A DNA stretch of 64,000 nt from Bacillota bacterium (GTDB taxonomy: Bacteria; Bacillota; Bacilli; Paenibacillales; NBRC-103111), in the NCBI GenBank assembly GCA_023388055.1, contig JAEWGW010000004.1:62001-126000 (forward strand), in the 5' to 3' direction. The notes beneath the pieces were generated by a model, which searched no databases, was not told where the DNA came from, and saw nothing but the letters and a program-made list of their open reading frames with translations. The position numbers were made by a program, and so were the translations under genes. This document shows, one piece after another, positions 18,231 to 26,566 of this stretch. The first letter of the stretch is position 1. The number at the start of each line of letters is the position of its first letter.

Positions 18231-18416
18231 GCTAACGGAACTGAGAAGCGCTTAGAAGGGAATTTCGGCCGCCGCTTTTCCGTAACGGAACTGAGACGCC
18301 CTTAAACACTATTATTACTGTCAGATCCGCCTCATTTGCCCTGTAAGAGCGGCTGAGTTCCGTTAGAAAGAAAAACATGCGATTTTAGCCGGCTAAGGGG
18401 CGCTGAGTTCCGTTAG
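18231..18416. repeat. Quartet element B: four 25-bp boxes, forward-forward-reverse-reverse
   Basis: Boxes CTAACGGAACTGAGAAGCGC and close variants lie at 18231-18255 and 18281-18305 (forward) and 18342-18366 and 18392-18416 (reverse). Both pairs step by exactly 50 bp; the central gap is 36 bp and the total is 186 bp, the same as element A 13 kb away. The element lies 18 bp past the ilvN stop, inside what should be one ilv transcript. Confidence 0.88.
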
Positions 18417-18433
18417 CGCACTGGCCGTCGAGT

Positions 18434-18925
18434 CTACTTAACCGCCCCACGTACCATCGCTGTGGCTCCCGTACGGGACAGCTCCTTGATCCGGTAAGGG
18501 CGGAGCACCTCCACCATGGCGTCGATTTTTTCGGAATCGCCCACCACCTGCACGATCATGCTGCTAGGGCCGATGTCCACCACTGAAGCGCGGAAGGTTT
18601 CTACGATGCTCACAATCTCGGGACGGGCGGACGGTTCAGCATGGACCTTGATCAGGGCCAGCTCCCGGGCCACCATGGGGTTGGCGCTCAGGTCCACCAC
18701 CTTGATGACATCGATGATTTTGTACAGCTGCTTTTCCACCTGCTCCATCGTCTTATCGTCGCCAGTGGTTACGATAACCATACGGGAGAGCCCCTTTTCC
18801 TCGGATTCCCCCACCGTGATGCTTTCGATATTAAAGCCCCGCCGGCCGAAGAGGCCGGACACCCGCTGCAGGACCCCGGGCTGGTCATTCACCAGTACTG
18901 ATATAGTGTGCTTCGTCGGCTTCAT
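18434..18925 (-). CDS. ilvN: Acetolactate synthase small (regulatory) subunit
   Basis: A 163-residue subunit that activates IlvB and gives it valine feedback. Two ACT-type domains are seen: the first is HTISVLVNDQPGVLQRVSGLFGRRGFNIESITVG (residues 6-40), and the second region begins near residue 80. GGGGGATG lies about 10 nt before the ATG. The gene starts 41 nt inside the end of ilvB, so the two are translationally coupled, which fits their fixed complex. Confidence 0.96.
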   Translation of the reverse strand: MKPTKHTISVLVNDQPGVLQRVSGLFGRRGFNIESITVGESEEKGLSRMVIVTTGDDKTMEQVEKQLYKIIDVIKVVDLSANPMVARELALIKVHAEPSARPEIVSIVETFRASVVDIGPSSMIVQVVGDSEKIDAMVEVLRPYRIKELSRTGATAMVRGAVK

Positions 18926-20672
18926 TCACTTCATCCCCCATCAGCATCTCATCTATCGTGCTTCCAACCGTAACCATGGGATATACGTTTTCGTGCTTGC
19001 GGACCACAAACTCCACCAGAACCGGGCCATCGGTATCCATGGCTTCCTGCCAGGCCGCCTGGGCTTCCTCTTTGTTCCGGGCCCGCAAGCCCTTTACCCC
19101 GTAGGCCTCTGCCAGCTTCACAAAATCGGGGCTGCCTGCCAGATCAATGTGGCTGTAGCGGTTATCGTAAATGAGCTCCTGCCATTGCCGGACCATCCCC
19201 AGCACCTGGTTGTTGATAACCACAATCTTCACCGGAATTTTGTTCAGGGCGCAAACCGCCAGCTCCTGGGAGCACATCTGCATACCGCCGTCACCATTGA
19301 CGGAGATAACCAGCCGGTCCGGATTACCCATCTGGGCCCCGATAGCCGACGGGAAGCCGAAGCCCATGGTGCCCAGCCCGCCGGAGGTAACCAATGCCCG
19401 GGGATGGTTGAACTTGTAATATTGGGCCACCCACATCTGATGCTGGCCTACGTCAGTGGTGACGATGGCTTCGCCATTGGTGGTATCATGCAGCATTTCG
19501 ATGACCCATTGGGGCTTCAGTTCTTTGTCCGAATCGTTGTAACGCAGGGGGAAATTCCGTTTGCTTTCGGCGATTTCCGCGATCCACGCTTCCGAGTTGG
19601 CGCGTTTGGCCTTGGTGTTGGCGTAAGCCAGCACGTACTTCACATCGCCTACACAAGGAATCTCCGTAGGTACGTTCTTGCCGATTTCCGCCGGGTCCAC
19701 ATCGATGTGGGCAATCTTCGCCTTAGGGGCAAAACCAGCCAGCTTGGAGGTTACCCGGTCATCGAAACGGGCGCCGATGGAGATCAGCAGATCCGCATTC
19801 TGAATGGCCTTATTGGCGGTAAAGGTGCCGTGCATGCCGGGCATGCCCATCCACAGCTCGTGGGCGCTGGGGAAGCCGCCGAGGCCAAGCAGGGTGGTGG
19901 TAACGGGAATCCGGGTTTTGTCCACGAATTCGATGAGTTCCGCAGAGGCACCGGCATAGACAACGCCGCCTCCGGCCAGAATGACAGGACGTTCAGCCTT
20001 TTCGATGGCCGCCAGGATTTTCTCTACCTGCTTTTTATTCGGATCGGTAGTGGGGTTGTAGCCTCGGATGCTGATTTTATCGTCAATAGCCGGTTTAAAT
20101 ACAGTTGTATGGGACGAGATGTCCTTGGGAATGTCGATGAGCACGGGGCCCTTGCGTCCGGTATTGGCAATATGGAAGGCTTCATGGATCACCCGCGGCA
20201 GGTCCTCCACGTTGCGCACCAGATAGTTGTGTTTGGTAATCGGCATGGTGATGCCGGTAATATCCGCTTCCTGGAAGGCATCCGTGCCGATAAGCGGAGT
20301 GGCCACATTGCCTGTGATAACCACCAGCGGTACAGAATCCATATAAGCGGTGGCGATGCCAGTGACCAGGTTAGTCGCACCGGGACCGGAGGTGGCAATA
20401 CAAACGCCCACTTCACCAGTGGTGCGGGCGTAACCGTCCGCTGCGTGGATGGCACCTTGCTCATGGCGGGTTAAAAGATGTTTAAAGTCGGGATTGTTGT
20501 GCATGGCGTCATAAATATATAGGACCGCTCCACCAGGATAGCCGAAGACGCATTCCACACCTTCCAGCAAGAGGCAGCGAAGCAATATTTCCGAGCCGGA
20601 AATCACATCGGGCGCCAGCAGCCTTTCTCTCAGTTCCCCATTCAGCACCTTTGCCGGATTTTCGATACTCAT
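18885..20672 (-). CDS. ilvB: Acetolactate synthase large (catalytic) subunit
   Basis: A 595-residue thiamine-diphosphate enzyme that joins two pyruvates, or pyruvate and 2-oxobutyrate, for valine, leucine and isoleucine. The catalytic Glu is in TRHEQGAIHAADGYAR. FAD-domain text runs through the middle, and the ThDP/Mg motif VNGDGGMQMCSQELAV...VVINN is near residue 460. The open frame begins at 20705, but GGGGAGG sits 6 nt before the ATG at 20672, which gives the normal N-terminus. It is the first gene after the T-box leader, with ilvN overlapping its end. Confidence 0.98.
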   Translation of the reverse strand: MSIENPAKVLNGELRERLLAPDVISGSEILLRCLLLEGVECVFGYPGGAVLYIYDAMHNNPDFKHLLTRHEQGAIHAADGYARTTGEVGVCIATSGPGATNLVTGIATAYMDSVPLVVITGNVATPLIGTDAFQEADITGITMPITKHNYLVRNVEDLPRVIHEAFHIANTGRKGPVLIDIPKDISSHTTVFKPAIDDKISIRGYNPTTDPNKKQVEKILAAIEKAERPVILAGGGVVYAGASAELIEFVDKTRIPVTTTLLGLGGFPSAHELWMGMPGMHGTFTANKAIQNADLLISIGARFDDRVTSKLAGFAPKAKIAHIDVDPAEIGKNVPTEIPCVGDVKYVLAYANTKAKRANSEAWIAEIAESKRNFPLRYNDSDKELKPQWVIEMLHDTTNGEAIVTTDVGQHQMWVAQYYKFNHPRALVTSGGLGTMGFGFPSAIGAQMGNPDRLVISVNGDGGMQMCSQELAVCALNKIPVKIVVINNQVLGMVRQWQELIYDNRYSHIDLAGSPDFVKLAEAYGVKGLRARNKEEAQAAWQEAMDTDGPVLVEFVVRKHENVYPMVTVGSTIDEMLMGDEVNEADEAHYISTGE

Positions 20673-20704
20673 AGTGATCCTCCCCTCAATGTATGGAGCA
20701 AGCA

Positions 20705-21088
20705 TATGTCAGCTGCTTCACCAGAAAACCAAAAAACCCCTTCCGTCCCGACGCTAAAGAAGCGTACGAAGGGACGAAAGGGGTTAACTTCCGTGGTACC
20801 ACCCATGGTTTACGGCCACTCTCGCGAATGGCTGCCTTGACAAGTACGAGCACCGCGCATGCAGCGGTCCTGATACTCCGACACGGTAACGTGTGTCCTT
20901 CCGGTTCCCCCTAATAGCCATACCCGGTGTTGCATCCGTGTATGCTTTTCAGGAGAACAGCTCCGAGGTGAGCTCGTTAATAAGGGATTAAGGCATTGGT
21001 CTCAGCTAATCCGTTGCTCTCTGATTCATAAGAGCCCTTATCACTTCGTCCTCATCATGGCCGTTGCAGCAATTTTCTTAATATTGAG
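20705..21088 (-). promoter_or_regulatory. T-box leader of the ilv-leu operon, probable leucine (CUC) specifier
   Basis: The reverse-strand RNA carries the T-box core GGGTGGTACCACGG (20791-20804), which pairs with the 3' end of uncharged tRNA. A terminator follows, and upstream lies a long structured stem I with AGAGAGC. In the stem I loop, CGAG-CTC-ACC places CUC, a leucine codon, as the specifier at 20970-20972. Uncharged tRNA-Leu would stabilise the antiterminator and switch on ilvB-ilvN-ilvC-leuA. The T-box identity is clear from sequence. The specifier assignment rests on position and the following ACC and is less certain. Confidence 0.92.
20731..20783 (-). terminator. Regulated terminator of the T-box leader
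   Basis: A long stem, CCCCTTTCGTCCC with GGGACGGAAGGGG, closes on TTTTTT on the reverse strand. It lies directly after the T-box core, as expected for the competing terminator fold. Confidence 0.92.
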
Positions 21089-21092
21089 GATT

Positions 21093-21121
21093 ATTATAGG
21101 CAACATTACTCGGTGTGTCAA
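21093..21121 (-). promoter_or_regulatory. SigA promoter of the ilv-leu operon
   Basis: A perfect TTGACA (21116-21121), a 17-bp spacer and a perfect TATAAT (21093-21098) on the reverse strand. Transcription should start near 21086 and give a leader of about 410 nt. Confidence 0.92.
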
Positions 21122-21269
21122 GGGTGATTCCGGAAAAAAGTCGGAGTAAAATTTTTCAACCACTCAGCCCAGGTTTGCAAATTAACTAGAGAAAAATGAC
21201 GTCTGCCCATGGCGGAACATCTGATCGCCGAGGTGAAACCGCTTGATTCCCGGAGTGAAACCGTTCCAC

Positions 21270-21453
21270 GAAATGCAAAACTGCAGTTATTTGAAGCAGG
21301 CTGCTGCGGTAAGCCAGCCGTAACTGCAAATCTGCAGTTATTTCAAGATATCGAAGGGCGAAAAGGTGGTTTCGAGTAAAATAACTGCATTTTTGCAGGA
21401 TGGAGCCTCCATTCAGGCGGGGGAGCTGAAGATAACTGCACTTTTGCAGTTAA
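21270..21453. repeat. Quartet element E: four 25-bp boxes, forward-forward-reverse-reverse
   Basis: Boxes built on AACTGCAAATCTGCAGTTAT lie at about 21270-21294 and 21320-21344 (forward) and 21378-21402 and 21429-21453 (reverse). The steps are 50 and 51 bp, the central gap 33 bp and the total 184 bp. The box sequence is unrelated to elements A-D apart from the TAAC...GTTATTT frame, yet the layout is the same. It sits upstream of the ilv promoter and behind the 810-residue enzyme gene. Confidence 0.82.
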
Positions 21454-21520
21454 AAGGGTCATGTCCAGACGCCCAGCCCGCAGTCGCAGCCTAACAACAG
21501 CAGTAGCAGTTGGGGCCGCT

Positions 21521-21610
21521 GTCGTGACCTTAGCAGCAGCAGGAGCCGCTGTCGTGACCTTAGCAGCAGCAGGAGCCGCAGTCGCGACCTTAGCAGCAGC
21601 AGTAACAGCC
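21521..21610. repeat. 30-bp minisatellite, three units
   Basis: The unit GTCGTGACCTTAGCAGCAGC plus AGGAGCCGCT occurs at 21521-21550, 21551-21580 and, with a few changes, 21581-21610; GCAGCAG runs flank it. It lies 30 bp past the stop of the enzyme gene to the right. No frame through it has a credible start and ribosome site. Confidence 0.8.
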
Positions 21611-21638
21611 GCAACCACAATTGCAGCAGCAGGCAGCC

Positions 21639-24071
21639 TTACGTCCGCCCGGCCTCCTCCACCACGTATAACCGCGCCTCCCCTGCGGGAAGCTTCAGGG
21701 TAACGCTTCCGCCGGTTAGCGGGACTCCGCTGGATGTGGCCAAATCCCGGAGGAGAGCGGCTGGCGTAATACCGGCTGGAAGCCTCACTTCCAGACAAGC
21801 CCCTTCCTCCCCAAAATTGGCCGCCAGCAGATAACGCAATCCGTCAGCACCCTTCACCAGCACCACCCGGACGGCTTCTGCCGCACCCTCCTCAACAACG
21901 GCAGCACATCCCCCGCCTTCAGCAAGCTCCCGCGTCTCCTGAGGACCACAGCCCGCCAATACGGCAAACCCCGTATCCACCAGTACCGTATCCGACGGCA
22001 CATCCCGCAGACTGTCCCAAAAGGGGCTGCAGATTTCATCGGCATACAGCATACCCAGCGTATCGGACTGATGCCTGTGCTTCAGGCCGATCTGCCTGCG
22101 GCCGGGACGGTACAGGGTCAGTGGTGCGTCCCCGTAAGCCTGGACCACCCCCAGCCTCCCGTCCACATTCAGCCAACGTGAACCCGTGTTAATCCGCTGT
22201 CCGTTCCCTCGCTGGTCCGTTTCAATCCGATTCCCGTTCCCCCGCTGATTCGTTCCAATACGCTGTCCGCTTCCAGTCAGTTCCTCCATCCCGATACGCT
22301 CCTCCGCACCGTCTACCGGGTTTGTCCCGTTCCTCCGCACGGTGCCTGTTCGCTCCCCGCCGCCCGCTCCCTCCAGCACCGCTTCCGACTCCCCGTACCG
22401 GTACGTCCTGCGGCTGCCGTTGAACACGTCGTTGGGCACATGGAGCAGAAGCCCCCGCACGGAGGAAATATAGCTGCGTGTGACGGTTTTGGCATAGTGC
22501 AATGCCACCACGGTGCAATCATCCGGAAGCGCGGCAAAAGCCGTCTGCGCTACCGCCAGCACATCCCGGCTCTGCTGCTCCGCCAGCAGCTCTCCGGAGC
22601 AAGCCAGCGTCTTGCCCCAGGTCACAAACCCGCCTTCAAACATACATTGGGCATGGGACACCGTCTGATGCTCATTCAGCACTCCGGTCCCTTGAATTCG
22701 GCCCGCCAGATTATAGCGCCACTCCGCTAGATCGCTGCCGTCCGCCGGCAGACAGAGTCCCTGGGGCCCTTCGGCGGCCAGCCAGGTCCAGGAGGCGATC
22801 CGCCTCTCCCCTTTGACGAAGCAGGCCCCATGGTACGTGTCCTTCCAGACATATGGCACCACAGGCTTGTACAAGCCCCCCTCGCCCCGGCCTTCGGGCA
22901 AGCTGTCAAACAGCCTGCGCCAATACGCGCCGTAGGACAAGCCCACCGCCCGGTCCGATTCAAGCCGGGTGTAATACAGGGGAGACACCCCTTTCAGCTC
23001 CGCACACCGAGCTGAGAGATAGCTGCCGTCCCCATTGGCTGCCACTTCCGCCTGCACCTGCCCCAGCCAGCCCGCCTCCAGCGCCGGGCAATCCCCATCC
23101 CCGAACACATCCGCTGCCAGCAGCAGCGCAGGAAGCAGATAATCCTGGCAGTAGCAATATCTCACCCGGGTATCCCCGCCCAAGCGGATCAGCCGGCCGT
23201 CCGGGAACAGCATGGGCTTTACCGTGTCCCACAGCTCCCGCACATGGTGGTACAGCGCTTCAGGCGGAGCCATCCCCAGCCGCTTGAAGGTAAAATGCAG
23301 CATGGCCGCATTGGACAGGCAAATGACCATATACCCCACATTCAAATACCCGTGATGGTTCAGGGCATAGGATTCCTCAAGAAAGTTATCCCCCACAAAC
23401 CACTCTGACACCGGCCGGCCGTCTACCACAACCGCTGACAGAGCATCGGAGGCAACCGATATGGCATTGATCAGAAAACGCGAGCCCTTCTCCCTGTACG
23501 CCTCCGCCCGGGGGATATCCGGATACAGGGCGGCAGTACGGTGCAGCAGGCTGCCGTTCCACAGATTGGACTCCGGCTTATTGCAGCCGGATTCATTCAA
23601 GGGATGGCCCAGAATCTCATAATGGTCCAAAAGCCAGTCGCATTCGGACACCAGCACCCGACGCAGGAGCTCCCGATCCTCTGCCGTCAGATGCACCTCA
23701 ACCGCCTCCACACCATGAATCATCCGCTCCACACCCAACGCACTGATCCAGGTATGCCCCCAGGAGGTGCCATCCTCGCACTGATAACTCCCCTCCACAT
23801 GGCTCTCCAGTGTAAACCGGAGCATCCGCAATGCGGTGTCCAGCAGCTCCGTCCGGCTCATGCCGGTTCGGGTTCTGTCAGTGCCGGGATCGGCAGCCAA
23901 TATGGCGATAGCGGCAAACGCCTTTTGATGGGTCTGCATCCCCCAGCCGTTAAACCCGGTCCCGTAACATAGCAGGTCCATCCGTGCCGGAGGTGTATAG
24001 CAATATTCCCGGAACGGCTTCATCCACGGCTCCAGCAAACGCAAATAATCCGAATGTGCAATGGCTCTCAT
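21639..24071 (-). CDS. Uncharacterised large protein, DUF2264-like or similar carbohydrate-active fold
   Basis: An 810-residue protein without a signal peptide. The N-terminal half is helical with well-spaced Trp, His and acidic motifs: DGTSWGHTWISALGVER, then NESGCNKPESNLWNGSLLHR, and GDNFLEESYALNHHGYLNVGYM. This resembles the (alpha/alpha)6 toroid of glycan lyases and hydrolases. The second half is beta-rich (SHAQCMFEGGFVTWGKTLA), as in heparinase-like proteins, and a small beta domain ends it. Between roughly residues 565 and 630 it carries an insertion of repeated QRGNG/RIGTN units that looks foreign to the fold. I cannot name its reaction. It diverges from an AraC-type regulator, which fits a sugar-induced enzyme. 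Confidence 0.75.
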   Translation of the reverse strand: MRAIAHSDYLRLLEPWMKPFREYCYTPPARMDLLCYGTGFNGWGMQTHQKAFAAIAILAADPGTDRTRTGMSRTELLDTALRMLRFTLESHVEGSYQCEDGTSWGHTWISALGVERMIHGVEAVEVHLTAEDRELLRRVLVSECDWLLDHYEILGHPLNESGCNKPESNLWNGSLLHRTAALYPDIPRAEAYREKGSRFLINAISVASDALSAVVVDGRPVSEWFVGDNFLEESYALNHHGYLNVGYMVICLSNAAMLHFTFKRLGMAPPEALYHHVRELWDTVKPMLFPDGRLIRLGGDTRVRYCYCQDYLLPALLLAADVFGDGDCPALEAGWLGQVQAEVAANGDGSYLSARCAELKGVSPLYYTRLESDRAVGLSYGAYWRRLFDSLPEGRGEGGLYKPVVPYVWKDTYHGACFVKGERRIASWTWLAAEGPQGLCLPADGSDLAEWRYNLAGRIQGTGVLNEHQTVSHAQCMFEGGFVTWGKTLACSGELLAEQQSRDVLAVAQTAFAALPDDCTVVALHYAKTVTRSYISSVRGLLLHVPNDVFNGSRRTYRYGESEAVLEGAGGGERTGTVRRNGTNPVDGAEERIGMEELTGSGQRIGTNQRGNGNRIETDQRGNGQRINTGSRWLNVDGRLGVVQAYGDAPLTLYRPGRRQIGLKHRHQSDTLGMLYADEICSPFWDSLRDVPSDTVLVDTGFAVLAGCGPQETRELAEGGGCAAVVEEGAAEAVRVVLVKGADGLRYLLAANFGEEGACLEVRLPAGITPAALLRDLATSSGVPLTGGSVTLKLPAGEARLYVVEEAGRT

Positions 24072-24188
24072 GCTTCCACCCCACTTGTAGAATTGTATAC
24101 CTCACAACCCTGATTATAGGCCTGGAAAACGAGATCGTATTTAGGTATAGTAAGCTTATATTTGTACAAAACAAACCTTTAACCGCTG

Positions 24189-24245
24189 CTTAGGGCGCGT
24201 CTGAAAACCCGCTTGAGGGCATCGGAGTTTTCAGACACACCCTAG
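24189..24245. repeat. Imperfect 57-bp inverted repeat
   Basis: The arms CTTAGGGCGCGTCTGAAAAC (24189-24208) and GTTTTCAGACACACCCTAG (24227-24245) form a long hairpin with a loop of about 18 nt. It lies in the divergent spacer between the 810-residue enzyme gene and the AraC gene. A shorter relative with the frame AGGGCGNGTNTG lies at 48046. It may be a small dispersed palindromic element, or it may act as a terminator-like barrier between the divergent genes. Confidence 0.65.
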
Positions 24246-24298
24246 AAAAGCTGTTCCGGCTCTGTCCACTTCCATAAACGAAAGCAGGGACCTCCGCC

Positions 24299-25174
24299 AT
24301 GACTGGTATACCCGCAACCGCCTTAACCTGCAGCGACATTGCGCCTCATGTCCGTTACGTCCAACACGTTACCCTGGACCCCGCCATCACCGGCCAATGG
24401 AAAAAACTCTACGACCACCGGCTCACCTATATATGCGGCGGCGCTGGCGAAATTCACATCGAAAACCAGGCGTATGTCTGCCAAAAGGGCGATCTTTTCT
24501 ACTGGGGGCCTGATGTGTCCTATGCCGTCCACCGGGATGCACAGAACCCGCTAACAGTCGTGAATGTCCACTTTGACTTCACCCAAAACCACCGGCAAAA
24601 GCGGTTTATGCCTCCGGCCCCCTTCCTCCCCCAATTCCGGGCGGACCACATTACAGAAAGAGTGGAGTTTTCGGACGCTCCATTATTCAACAGCCCCTTC
24701 CGTCTGCCGGCCTGCTTTCAAAGCGAACGCCCGCTTCTCCAGATGGTGGAGGAATACAGGCTGCAGAAGCTGTTCAGCGGCCCTCTCCTCAATGGAATGC
24801 TGCTGACCCTCCTGGCCTCCGTCTACCGGCAGCTGGCACATCAGGGAGAAGCCGCCCACCGTCACCGGGAATTGGCGGACCGGATCATGGATTACATTCA
24901 CAGCCATCTGGATCAGCCCTTGACTAACCGGGCCTTGGCCGAGTGCTTCAGCTTCCATCCCAATTATCTGAACCGCCTGTTTGTCCGGCATACCGGTACC
25001 CCGCTCCACCGCTATATCCTGAATATCAAAGCGGATAAGGCCATGGAGCTGCTTCATTCCACTGCCATGCCTGTTACCGAGATTGCCCAGACCCTGGGCT
25101 TTTGCGATCTCAGCCATTTCTCCAAATTCTTCAAGGAACGGTATGGTGTAAGCCCCTCCGGCCTGCGGCTGTAA
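24299..25174 (+). CDS. AraC-family transcriptional regulator with cupin sensor
   Basis: A 291-residue protein: an N-terminal cupin (residues about 15-150, with GGAGEIHIENQAYVCQKGDLFYWGP) and a C-terminal pair of helix-turn-helix motifs (LTNRALAECFSFHPNYLNRLFVRHTG and VTEIAQTLGFCDLSHFSKFFKERYGVSPSGLR). It probably senses a sugar and controls the divergent 810-residue enzyme gene, whose start is about 230 bp away. The ribosome site is weak (AGGGACC), so expression is probably low. The alcohol dehydrogenase gene follows after about 95 bp. Confidence 0.88.
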   Translation: MTGIPATALTCSDIAPHVRYVQHVTLDPAITGQWKKLYDHRLTYICGGAGEIHIENQAYVCQKGDLFYWGPDVSYAVHRDAQNPLTVVNVHFDFTQNHRQKRFMPPAPFLPQFRADHITERVEFSDAPLFNSPFRLPACFQSERPLLQMVEEYRLQKLFSGPLLNGMLLTLLASVYRQLAHQGEAAHRHRELADRIMDYIHSHLDQPLTNRALAECFSFHPNYLNRLFVRHTGTPLHRYILNIKADKAMELLHSTAMPVTEIAQTLGFCDLSHFSKFFKERYGVSPSGLRL

Positions 25175-25270
25175 CCGGATTGTTTCTTGAAATCCTCTGT
25201 TCTGCGCTTATAATGCTGATAGAGCATACACCGCTGATGAAGCGGAATTCCGGGAAGAGAAGGGAAACCA

Positions 25271-26446
25271 GTGGATAATTTCGTATTTTACAGCCCCACC
25301 TGTTTTGTATTCGGCAAGGATGAGGAAAACCATGTAGGCGCTTATGTGCGCCGCTTCGGCGGGAGTAAGGTGCTGATCCATTACGGGGGAGGCTCCGTGA
25401 TCCGTTCAGGCCTGATGGTCCGGGTGAAGCGTTCTCTGGCGGAGGAGGGGATCTCCTTCGTGGAGCTGGGTGGGGTAAAGCCCAATCCCCGCAGCGGGCT
25501 GGTGTATCAGGGAATTGAATTATGCCGTAAGGAGCAGGTGGATTTTGTGCTGGCGGTGGGAGGCGGCAGCGTCATCGATTCAGCCAAGGCCATTGCCGCA
25601 GGCGCTCTTTATGAGGGGGACTTCTGGGACCATCACCAGGGCAAACCCATCACCAAGGCGCTGCCAATCGGCACCATTCTGACCATTGCCGCGGCAGGCA
25701 GCGAGGGCTCACCCAACTGCGTCATCACCAAGGAGGAGGACATGTACAAACGGGGCGCCAACAGCGACCATCTCCGCCCCGCCTTCTCCATTCTGAATCC
25801 GGTCCTGACCCAGACGGTTCCGCCCTACCAGATCGCCTGCGGGATAACCGACATCATGGCGCATCTCCTGGAGCGTTATTTCACTACCACACCGGATGTG
25901 GAGGTAACCGACCGGCTCATCGAGGGCCTGCTTCTGGCCGTAATCAAGGAGGCTCCGCAGGTTATGGCCGATCCCTCCGACTACCAGGCCCAGGCTAATA
26001 TCATGTGGGCGGGGATGATGGCCCACAACAATTCCTGCGGCGTGGGTAGGACCCAGGACTGGGCCAGCCATTATATCGAGCATGAGCTGTCGGCGCTTTA
26101 CGACTGCGCCCACGGGGCGGGACTAGCCGTGGTGTTCCCGGCATGGATGACCTACACCATGGAACATAACGTCAGCCGGTTTGCCCAGCTTGCCGTCCGG
26201 GTTTGGGGCTGCCAGATGGACTTCGCCCATCCGGAGAATACCGCCAGAGCGGGAATTGCCGCACTGAAGCAGTTCTGGACCTCTCTGGGCATGCCCGCCA
26301 CCTTCGCGGAGCTGGGAGCCAAGCCGGAGGATATCGGGCATATGGCCCATCTTGCCTGCCACGGCGATGTGCGCAAGGGCACCCTCGGCACCTTTGCCAA
26401 GCTGGACGCTGAGGATGTGGCGAATATTTACCGGCTGATGCTGTAG
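25271..26446 (+). CDS. Iron-containing alcohol dehydrogenase, butanol-dehydrogenase (BdhA/YqhD) group
   Basis: A 391-residue group III dehydrogenase that reduces aldehydes to alcohols with NAD(P)H. The nucleotide-binding AVGGGSVIDSAKAIA is near residues 97-110. The metal ligands fit CGITDIMAHLLERYF (Asp, His) and, later, YDCAHGAGLAVVFPAWMTY and MEHN (His). The start is GTG at 25271, with GAAGGG about 7 nt before it. The gene lies behind the AraC regulator and ends with its own terminator. It may have a role in aldehyde detoxification or fermentation; the physiological substrate is not shown. Confidence 0.92.
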   Translation: MDNFVFYSPTCFVFGKDEENHVGAYVRRFGGSKVLIHYGGGSVIRSGLMVRVKRSLAEEGISFVELGGVKPNPRSGLVYQGIELCRKEQVDFVLAVGGGSVIDSAKAIAAGALYEGDFWDHHQGKPITKALPIGTILTIAAAGSEGSPNCVITKEEDMYKRGANSDHLRPAFSILNPVLTQTVPPYQIACGITDIMAHLLERYFTTTPDVEVTDRLIEGLLLAVIKEAPQVMADPSDYQAQANIMWAGMMAHNNSCGVGRTQDWASHYIEHELSALYDCAHGAGLAVVFPAWMTYTMEHNVSRFAQLAVRVWGCQMDFAHPENTARAGIAALKQFWTSLGMPATFAELGAKPEDIGHMAHLACHGDVRKGTLGTFAKLDAEDVANIYRLML

Positions 26447-26475
26447 CCGCCCTGCAACCATCCAGCTTATGAACC

Positions 26476-26509
26476 AACCACCCTTCCTCCGGGGTGGTTT
26501 TCTTATTTT
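26476..26509 (+). terminator. Intrinsic terminator of the alcohol dehydrogenase gene
   Basis: AACCACCC/GGGGTGGTT with a 7-nt loop, then TTTTCTTATTTT. Confidence 0.82.
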
Positions 26510-26566
26510 CCGGATGCATAGAAATAACTGATTATACCAAATTTAAAAGGAAAAGGTGGTGTTGTC

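Noticed and set aside
21461..21703. An 80-codon forward frame rich in Ala/Val over the minisatellite
   Set aside because: It arises from the 30-bp repeat, has no proper ribosome site and overlaps the end of the 810-residue enzyme gene in antisense.
21343..21798. A 151-codon reverse frame starting inside the 810-residue enzyme gene
   Set aside because: It is out of frame with the real gene, has no ribosome site and gains length only from the repeat tract.
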